Assembly: GCA_002633025.1 (NCBI GenBank)
Contig: NMRB01000176.1
Location: 365,904 to 429,903 of the forward strand
Direction: 5' to 3'
DNA from: Notospermus geniculatus
Taxonomy: Eukaryota > Nemertea > Pilidiophora > Heteronemertea > Lineidae
DNA: 64,000 bases
The notes beneath the pieces are model-generated. The model was given only the letters and a program-made list of their open reading frames with translations, searched no databases and was not told where the DNA came from. Shown here in pieces: positions 25,201-33,100 of this stretch (its first letter is position 1; every line of letters starts with the position of its first letter). Both the position numbers and the translations under genes were made by a program.

Positions 25201-25380
25201 TTGACGTACCTATTTGGATGACAATGTCCAAAGGGCAGCCCCATTCGGTGCATCGGTACTTGTTCAACTTTTTAAAAACTTTTTTGTATATCTTTTTGAT
25301 TTATGGAGAGAAATCGATAAAAATCGTTTTTTTTTCCAGGGGTTTCATTTAAATACACCCCAGTCAAAGTTGCATACTAG
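13299..25380 (+). CDS. Gene 2: secreted His/Arg/Trp/Gly-rich repeat protein, about 2606 aa
   Basis: I do not recognise this family. Coding exons: 13299-13392, 13797-21119, 22495-22689, 23201-23314, 23410-23439, 25048-25071, 25340-25380. All introns are phase 1 and all are GT-AG except intron 3, which uses AG|GCAAGT. Exon 1 is a signal peptide, so the protein is probably secreted. Exon 2 gives a VGFKFG-rich stretch (residues about 32-115), then about 37 HWW modules to residue about 2429. The array has no Asp, Glu, Cys, Pro or Ser. Exon 3 is Gly/Val-rich (VKVPAGGSVTISNPNP). Exon 4 has two Cys (DMFGGKCPTGT...ECE). Exons 5-7 encode a short conserved tail (DKFLPW, LKVNAAKYG, VSFKYTPVKVAY). A single N at 20989 leaves the true repeat number uncertain. 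A metal-binding or pH-responsive extracellular structural protein is inference from composition only. Confidence 0.85.
14048..20988 (+). repeat. 558-bp coding tandem array with 1116-bp higher order
   Basis: About 12.4 copies of a 558-base (186-residue) unit. Each unit has three modules of 61, 61 and 64 residues starting HGV(H/N)WWFRHHK. Each module is a doubled half of about 30 residues (VHWWxRHHKxGRxAWxxW). Alternate units carry GCC or GCA in the Ala codon of one RRAWAMW, so the true period is 1116 bases. Apart from the first unit, copies look identical by eye. One 61-residue module counts 14 His, 15 Arg, 9 Trp and 4 Lys. Such uniformity means recent unequal exchange or conversion, or an assembler-made expansion. 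Confidence 0.9.
21487..22450 (+). repeat. Tandem duplication in gene 2 intron 2, each copy with a long palindrome
   Basis: Unit 1 (21488-21851) and unit 2 (21852-22450) share sequence from GAGGCTCGACAATAGG through CGAATTCGTTGAATGAG. Each starts with a palindrome of about 114 bases (21487-21601 and 21852-21964) around GGCGAAGCC TGG GCTTCGCC, with a 5-base bulge in the left arm. Unit 2 is longer because of the insert at 22085. Confidence 0.85.
22085..22333. mobile_element. 249-bp TIR element inside the duplicated palindrome unit
   Basis: The ends AAAGGGCTCCGCACACTGG and AAAGGGCACCGCACACTAG are inverted. Unit 1 lacks it, giving an empty site with TTAACTAAAC after it. The insertion postdates the local duplication. 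Confidence 0.75.
23461..23576. mobile_element. GGGCCGATTTCACAAAG foldback MITE
   Basis: A palindromic element of about 116 bases with matching inverted ends. A relative lies at 54663-54783. It sits in gene 2 intron 5. Confidence 0.7.
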
Positions 25381-25468
25381 TCGCATCGAAGGCGCTATGA
25401 AGACAGGTGGAAATTCATCTTCTGGTATCAGCCAATTTTATTTATGTACCGAACGATCAAGTACATCT

Positions 25469-25474
25469 AATAAA
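25469..25474 (+). terminator. Polyadenylation signal of gene 2
   Basis: AATAAA lies 89 bases after the gene 2 stop (TAG, 25378-25380). Gene 3 has an equivalently placed signal. Confidence 0.6.
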
Positions 25475-25683
25475 ATATGATGAATTACCCTATTTCAACT
25501 TTTGGTTATCTTTTTCTCTCCATATTTTGTCAAATGATGAGTACAACGAATGATGTCTACTGCAAAGACATGTTTATACAGTCGTGTGATGGATTCTGAC
25601 GACCTGATCGGATGTTGAAAATATCCTCTGCAACCGTAGAAGCGGTTTAGTGCAAATCGTCTGATTCAGAATTCTGCGCAACA

Positions 25684-25829
25684 GGGGCCATATTCACGAA
25701 GCCTTCGCAACTTTGCGTGCACGCAAGTCTATTGTTTGGCTGCACATGCCCTACATCCCTATTGTTCACCGACGGCTTTAATAGATTTGCGTGCACGCAA
25801 AGCTGCGAAGGCTTCATGAATATGGCCCC
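25684..25829. mobile_element. GGGGCCATATTCA foldback MITE
   Basis: The inverted ends GGGGCCATATTCACGAAGCC and GGGGCCATATTCATGAAGCC bound inner arms with TTGCGTGCACGCAA. The termini resemble those of the elements at 23461 and 46456. Confidence 0.7.
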
Positions 25830-26489
25830 AGAATCCTTTAGCAGCCATCTTGTTTTTACCTGCAGGAAGCATTTAAGTTACGTGTTAGTACTGTGTTAAC
25901 AAGTTAACCGCAATGTTAAGGAATGTTGAATCTCTCGATAAAGAAATCATGGAATGTGCTCAGCAATGATGTTTTGTCGGATTTTTTTCCTGAGATGATA
26001 CATGTGTCACAGACTCAGAACAATATGTGATAGCAGCTAAGTATACAGACGATAATCGTACTGCTCTGTCTCCTAGCCCCACGCAGAGAATGTTATCCTG
26101 GTTCCACTGGTCAACTCCAGATGAGATGACATTGTGAATATTAGTCAGCGCCACCATCGATAGCAAGAGGAACCAGGCTTGCATATAGCGAGACATTGCA
26201 TGTATATTTATTATATGACGACCTCGTTCCGCCGCAAAAATACATACATGATTGATGTACACAGTATACCACAGTGCTTGCTAGTGTACACACCGATCAG
26301 GACTGCTTGCCGGAACTAGCCCAACGTATTGGAATGATATAAGTCATCAGTTAGGCATGGAGACTGTTGCGACGCATAAAAGAATGTGTTGAACTATGGT
26401 ATCATACCTGATGACGGATTAGTAATCATATCACAACGCGTGGAACTTCTCAAGTGATGCTGAATGGGTGAATGTCGTCCAGTCCTGAT

Positions 26490-26625
26490 CCTACACGCTA
26501 ATTCCTAGCCCTAGTCCCCTAACCCAACCCTGACCCTCAACCCCTGTCACTGACCCCTCCCCTAATCCTAAACTGAGTCCTGACCCTAACCATCACCGCT
26601 AACCATCCTAACCCTGTAACGCGGG
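26490..26625. repeat. Degenerate telomere-like CCCTAA-rich tract
   Basis: CCTAACCC-, CCCTAACC- and CCTGACCC-type hexamers are scattered irregularly over about 135 bases. It is not a clean telomeric array. It lies between genes 2 and 3 in a region otherwise distantly similar to the A blocks (shared motifs near 25970 and 27000). Confidence 0.5.
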
Positions 26626-27172
26626 CCCTGTAACCTGGCTACACTCATTTAGACGACATTTACATATTGTGCTCAAGTGATGGAAGAAGGGTGGCCATTT
26701 TTCACTGACGCAGAGTGTGCCGCTGAGATCATGTGATTCAATATCACCAATCAGAATGCCTCCGCAAAAATAACCTTGAAGATTTCTCCAAAATTGTACA
26801 AAAAACGCCAAGCCGATTTAAATAGTTCAGGTTTCTTTATTCGGGACACGATTTGACCCCAATTGATTTGAATATCTATCAATAATCAATAGATTTTTTG
26901 AGAGGAAGAGGGCGAAAAATCGGTGAAAAAGTTGAACAGTGCTAAAAGTGTGATGATTTCCGTGGGGGTGAGAATGTCAGAGGCCAGCTCACCCAAAGTT
27001 ACCATTTTATCAAGAACTTGTCTAATATGGCTTCGAGGGTTTCAGCAGATAGCCTTTATACAGATGTGATAAAGTCTAATGCCTCCGTCTTCCTTATGTC
27101 CCACTGTATTGTTGTCACATGAGTAAGGTTCTTGGCTGTCTCGAGTCCAATTCACTGAGAGAGTAAACATAA

Positions 27173-27303
27173 AGTCGTCTCCGAATTTCGCAAATTTCGG
27201 GGTCTTCCTCAGGCACTTTCTAATAGAAATCCCAGAATCTGGGATCTGCACTAGAAAGTGCCCTGAGGAAGACCCCGATTGGGTCGAAAATTTGCGAAAT
27301 TGA
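27173..27303. mobile_element. Hammerhead-like inverted hairpin element, copy 2
   Basis: The left half (GTCGTCTCCGAATTTCGC...GGTCTTCCTCAGG) is the reverse complement of the right half (CCTGAGGAAGACCCCG...GGTCGAAAATTTGCG). It is the same family as 969, 30435 and 32291. Confidence 0.65.
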
Positions 27304-27500
27304 GAGACTTAAAGGCCTCCATACACTGAATGACAAATGTCGAAATTAGTCGCTACAATTGTCCGTTCCAAAATACTTTTTGTGGAAACCTTCCATATGT
27401 TAAAATATCCTGACACTTTTGTGGAGTATTTCAACATGTCGCAAGATCAAGTGTTGTCGAACTGACCATAGCAGTGACTAATTTCGACTTTTGTCATGCA

Positions 27501-27722
27501 NNNNNNNNNNNNNNNNNNNNNNNNNNNNNNNNNNNNNNNNNNNNNNNNNNNNNNNNNNNNNNNNNNNNNNNNNNNNNNNNNNNNNNNNNNNNNNNNNNNN
27601 NNNNNNNNNNNNNNNNNNNNNNNNNNNNNNNNNNNNNNNNNNNNNNNNNNNNNNNNNNNNNNNNNNNNNNNNNNNNNNNNNNNNNNNNNNNNNNNNNNNN
27701 NNNNNNNNNNNNNNNNNNNNNN
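27501..27722. other. Assembly gap (222 N)
   Basis: Unknown bases, followed by a G run. The gap lies about 230 bases upstream of the gene 3 TATA box, so distal promoter elements may be missing. Confidence 0.99.
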
Positions 27723-27949
27723 GGGGGGCAAAAGTACGGTCTGCCTACTAAGCGTGATGGATGTTTTTAACATGTTCACGGACAAGACAATGAATAATAA
27801 CATGTGTTTTTGATGGGTGCAATGCATACTTAAGTTGAAATCTTGAATAGTTATGCTAAATTTATTGATGTAGTAAATAGTTATGCTAAATTTACTGATG
27901 TAGTAACTCATCTCTACGAATGCGTAATGTACATTGTAATAAGCCTTTT

Positions 27950-28025
27950 CATTATAAAGTTGACACTCAGAAGTTCAGGACTATTCGCACATCGGACTGG
28001 GAAGTGCGACGACGGAAAGACGAAG
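27950..28025 (+). promoter_or_regulatory. TATA promoter and 5' noncoding exon of gene 3
   Basis: CATTATAAAG at 27950 is followed by ATTCGCACATCG and a block ending GACGAAG|GTAAGG, a good 5' splice site at 28025/28026. The block is conserved at 2282 and 10304, and roughly 200 bases further upstream also align (AACTCATCT...ACGAATGCG). The coding exon at 30183 begins at a CTAG 3' splice site, nine bases before the ATG, which supports splicing from here. Confidence 0.6.
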
Positions 28026-30182
28026 GTAAGGACAAAATTCTAAATTTTCACAAGTCCTTTTTTCCATAGTAGGTTGCAATGAAACCCAGGGAACTTCGGC
28101 AGACAAATTCACTGTACTAAGTTCGAGTAGCTCATATTTTGTTGCTACATACCCGTCATTTATAATGATTGTTTTAGGCTGATATTCATCATGCCAAGGG
28201 ACTAAAGACATTGAATTGGATAAACGATGTTGTATATTCGAATGTTAAGATTTCCTAGCGAAGGCTTTATTTCAACCATGCAATAACGAAGTCTGTAAAG
28301 TCTGCATGAAGATTTTTAATTTGAAAGGCGAAAATAATTTTTGCCAATTGGGTAGAAATTATCTGCTTTGGTGAAAAATAAACCCGGAAGAATACGGGGT
28401 CAAAGACTGGGACACGTTTTTTTAGTGCTTTCACTGCCAAGGTACATGTAGGCTGCATGCTGTTAAATTTGAAAAAAAATGTACACGTAGGGCCAACGAG
28501 AACAGTTAGCAACCATGCGGCAGCTGGCCACAAATTGATACTCCACCCTTTGCGTCAGTTGAGTGTGGCTGACGAACAAATATCATTGTCAATAATTTGT
28601 CCCAAATCTAAGTTCTGTACCACACTTAATCCCGAACAGCCCCAAAATACCGTTTGTTAGTTTCTTCAACAGTGCTTTTTGAATTTTATGTCACAAGGCA
28701 GCTCCTTGCCCCTTCGTTAGTCACCCCTCCTCACACCAGATTATCATATTATAATATGCAGATTGGCAACAATTGAAATGCACATATTGAACATGTTTTA
28801 GACAAAACCAGATGCAGATCCCTGGGTGTATTATGATGATGATATTGTTCAAGTTGTAGGATTAGAATATTGAACACGTGTATTCTCATTTATTATATCC
28901 ATATATTCATGATAATTCCATATATTATATCATGCATAGTGATGTCTGTTTATGGTTTACTAGTTTATTAAGTTTCATGGGTACACGATCACAATCCATA
29001 TCATATTACAAAGTAAAAATAGATGTACCCACAGGGTAACCCATCATATCACGCGACCCGTGATATGATGGTGCAAAGTACATGTACTATGTCGGTTTGT
29101 TCCTTAACACCGCCCTTACGTCAGTTATCATTAACTGAATCGTTAATCATTGTATGAAATATTGTTATCTCGCCGGTGTCGAAGAAGTTATGGATAAATT
29201 TATTATTATAATTATTGACTGACAAAAATTATATCCTAAATCTGAAATAAATGTATATCTAACATATAAATGGAATCGAGGTAGTATATACATGTATTTA
29301 TTACAATGTAGGTAGATTAAAGACACGTCTTAAATATTCTGCATAAATTTTAAATCACTTTAAAACATTTAACTTAGGTCAGTATTGTTAAGATTTCGCT
29401 TAAAACCCCATTATTATTACTTTTCATATACATACATGTACATGTACTTGCATATGTACTATAAAGACATCAAACCCCTAAAGCAACCACTTGGACACAT
29501 GCTGGTGCTTGTCCGATGAGTTCCAGTTTTTCTCACCAGATGGCTCTTGTCACCCAAATTTCCATGTTAAAATAATACATGTATTTGTAATCAAATTTTG
29601 GTTGGTGTCCGTAGCATCCAACAATCCACTAGCCCTGGGCGCAAATTGGTGAAGAATGACCAATTCATAAAGGTGCCAGGGCTGGATAAACCTGTTGGTT
29701 ACATCCCTGTACATATGTACAGTAGTCTATCTAAATGTATAGCAGGTACCCGAGAGACACATTGTGCGCAAGGGGAGTGGCTGCTAACTGTTCCATATCA
29801 CAAGAACTACTGAATGGAATCGTATGGATTTTTCACACATCACGGAAAAGACCCACAGCTATCATATATAAAACAATTGGGGAAAGTTTCGTTGAAAATT
29901 TCTTTGGGTATCAGGTTTTTCTCAGAATGTCGGAAACCAAGTGGTTGCTTTATTGATGTCTTTATGATGTAACTGATGGGTATGGCGGTAAAAGAATATT
30001 GGATTTGATAAGAGACAACAAACTTGAAATCTTTTGTTGCTCAGTCAGTGTGATGATGATCATGATTGGATACTGCTCCCGCCGGTATATCCAATGACAA
30101 ACCTACCAACAAAAAATAGATAGGCTAATCTATTTTATTTTTATCTATTTTTGCTGCCAAATATTCCTTTCTTTTTTTCTAG
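28026..30182 (+). other. Putative 5' UTR intron of gene 3; no gene seen
   Basis: This AT-rich stretch holds several TACATGTA motifs and a small hairpin at about 29044-29072 (CATCATATCACG inverted). The open frames here are short and unconvincing. It would be the intron separating the noncoding exon from the start-codon exon. Confidence 0.5.
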
Positions 30183-30191
30183 AAAAACAAA

Positions 30192-33100
30192 ATGGGGAAA
30201 ATAACGATCATAGCGCTGTTAGCGGTCGTTATTTGCCTAAATGTAATTGGAAGCGACGGCCACTTCCGTAAGTATACATCAGAAGTTTCGATGGTTTATG
30301 ATGTAATGTTCTGAGGCGCATTATATGGACCTTTCCACTCAAAACTGAACTTCGCCCCGTGAAAATAATGTCTTCGAAAACTTTGCGGTTTCCTTATACA
30401 AAAAAATGATATTTTGTTTACAAGAAATTATTCCAAAGTCGTCTCCGAATATTTCGCAAATTTTCGACCCTAATCGGGGTCTTCCTCAGGCGCTATATAG
30501 AAGAGATCCCAGAGGTGAATGAGCTAGAACCTAATGATGGAAGGTTCTAGCTCATCATTAGGTTCTAGCTCATTCACCTCTGGGATCTCTTCTGTATAGC
30601 GCCTGAGGAAGACCCCGATTAGGGTCGAAAATTTGTGAAATATTCGGAGACGACTTTCTGATTTATTGTATATTCGACTTTGTGTCGTTTTGTGCTCTTT
30701 TTTGGATATCAAGAAATTATTCCGCTGCCAATAAGTGCGAGGGGCGAAATCATCCGCAACTGTATAAACGGGTTGCCCTCCGACTAAGTTCAGATGGAAA
30801 TAATACGAGTACAAATCAGCAAGGATTCGAAGCCGGGCACAGTGAGGAAATTTAGCAATTTAGCCTTCAAGTATATACATGTACTCAGTCAGTGTGTGCA
30901 TTTATCGATAGGGGCCTACGCCGGTCACACTAGTAAGATATTTTGACACGTCTTTCTTTAAGGACATCGTCATAGGCATCACGGACATCGCCACGGCCAC
31001 AGAGTTGGTTGGCACCACGGACACCGCCACGGACACAGAGTTGGCTGGCGCCACGGACACCGCCACGGACACAGAGTTGGTTGGCGATTCGGACACCGCC
31101 ACGGGCACAGAGTTGGTTGGCGCCACGGACACCGCCATGGACACAGAGTTGGTTGGCGCCACGGACACCGCCACGGACACAAAGTTGGTTGGCGATTCGG
31201 ACACCGCCACGGACACAGAGTTGGTTGGCACTTTGGTCATCGGTGGCACTGGTGGTTCAGACATCATAAACGTGGACGTCGTGCCTGGGCTATGTGGCTC
31301 AGATTTCACAGACGACACAGACACCGTACCCTACACTGGTGGCTGAGACATCATAAAGTCGGCCGCATGGCCTGGGGCTGGTGGCACAGACGTCATCATG
31401 GACGTGGTGTGCATTGGTGGTTCAGACATCGTAAACAGGGACGCCGTGCCTGGCGTATGTGGCTCAAATTTCACACACTCCACAGACACCGTACCCTTCA
31501 CTGGTGGCTAAGACATCATAAAATCGGTCGCATAGCCTGGGGCTGGTGGCACGGACATAAGATCCACGTCGGACGTCCGCATGGTAAGTCATGTTTCACT
31601 ACTGACCTAATTTGACTAACCTACGTTCCGGATATGTTCAGAGCTATCACCCATATCATAGCCTGTACGTTGACCTAGACTGCCATCTGAAGAACGATGA
31701 AAACAAGCCTTGGCAGCTTCCCGCGGAAATGGAGAGTATCGCTAACAAGGGAATTTGTTGAATGAGTTTCCTGTCCGGTACATGTACGTCTAGGTACATG
31801 TACATGTCGTCATAATTGTTTTCAGTTCATGTTACGCCACCAGCAGTCGGAGGTGGTGCCGTAACTCTGCCAGCGGCAATAATTCCTCCAGTGAAGGTGC
31901 CAGGCGGTGCTACAGTGACAGTAACGAATCCAAAACCCGAGGTCACAGTTGAAGGTGGTGAAAATGTTGGCGGCGGCGGGACTACCACTACCGTTGTCAC
32001 CGAACCTGAAACTGGCGGTGGCGGTGGTACTGTTGTCACTGGAGGCGGCGGTTAGTGATATATTCAAGATCTGTTTTTTTTGCTTGTTTTGCTTTGTTTG
32101 TTTTTCTTGAAAGAGATATTTTGACTCATTGAAAACTCCGTAGAATTTCGTATCGTATGAATCCTGCGAGTAAACTTATTGTCAAAATGTACCTGCGGTG
32201 AATTTTCACCTCTCGACTAACCGTTGATGTGGTACTACAGGAAAATTATCAGTAGGTCAATAACATACATGTAGATGTATTTTATTGATAGTAAACATAA
32301 GTCGTCTCGGAATTTCGCAGATTTTCGACCCCAACCGGAGTCTTCCTCAGGTTGGAGTCGAAAATTTGCAAAATTCGGAGACGACTTATGTTTACTATCA
32401 TTTTGTGTGTCGTTTTTTGTGCTCTATATTGGATACCTTTTCATTCATATTTTATCTAAATCACTAACGGAGTTCTGTTTTCAATCTTGGTACTACAGGT
32501 GGTGGTGGATTTACAGTGGGAGGTCATTTTGCGATCGATATGTTCGGAGGTAGCTGCCCAGTTGGTACCATCAAGAAGGGAGACACGGAGTGCGAGAGTA
32601 AGTAATGACGAGGTTGTTTCATTGCACCTTTTGTGTAGGCTTGACGGTGTATTATTCACCCGCTGTGACGTCAGTGCTTCTGTCGCTAGTGTCCCCTGCA
32701 TTGTTTGGAAGCGCATCAATCAGATTGCCATGTTTGAGGTCAAATCATTTAGTTATCATCAGGTAGGCCTATACATGTAGTTACAGTTTAGTTAACCTGA
32801 GCCCTGATAACCAAAGTTCGTGTCAACTACTGGTCAAGTGCTAGTCAACAGCTGGTTAACGGCAAGTTAACTAGCAGTTAACAGGTCATAAAATATAGGG
32901 AATCCTCATTGGAATCTCCGCAGATTTGGAAGTGATTCCTTGAATACTGTGTGTTGCTGCAGGTGCACACGGTTCTCTATAGCCCATTTCCCTAAGCACG
33001 ACTGTCACAGCTTGCAGCATTGGAACAAACAACACGGCTGCCTTCTTTTCCACAATTCTTCTTAACTAAAACATTTGACCACGCAACCCAGTTAACTATT

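Noticed and set aside
25214-25480. An 88-codon frame across the last exon of gene 2, with a longer C terminus
   Set aside because: It is the wrong phase. With the phase-1 junction from exon 6, the frame ends at TAG 25378-25380, which gives a tail comparable in length to gene 3.
27474-27911. Open frames of up to 154 codons around 27.5-27.9 kb
   Set aside because: They consist mostly of N bases in the assembly gap.
31005-31346. Thr/Asp-rich and Pro/Trp-rich frames overlapping gene 3 exon 2 on both strands
   Set aside because: The 36-base repeat leaves several frames open. Only the HRH/VGW frame joins in phase with the signal-peptide exon and exon 3.
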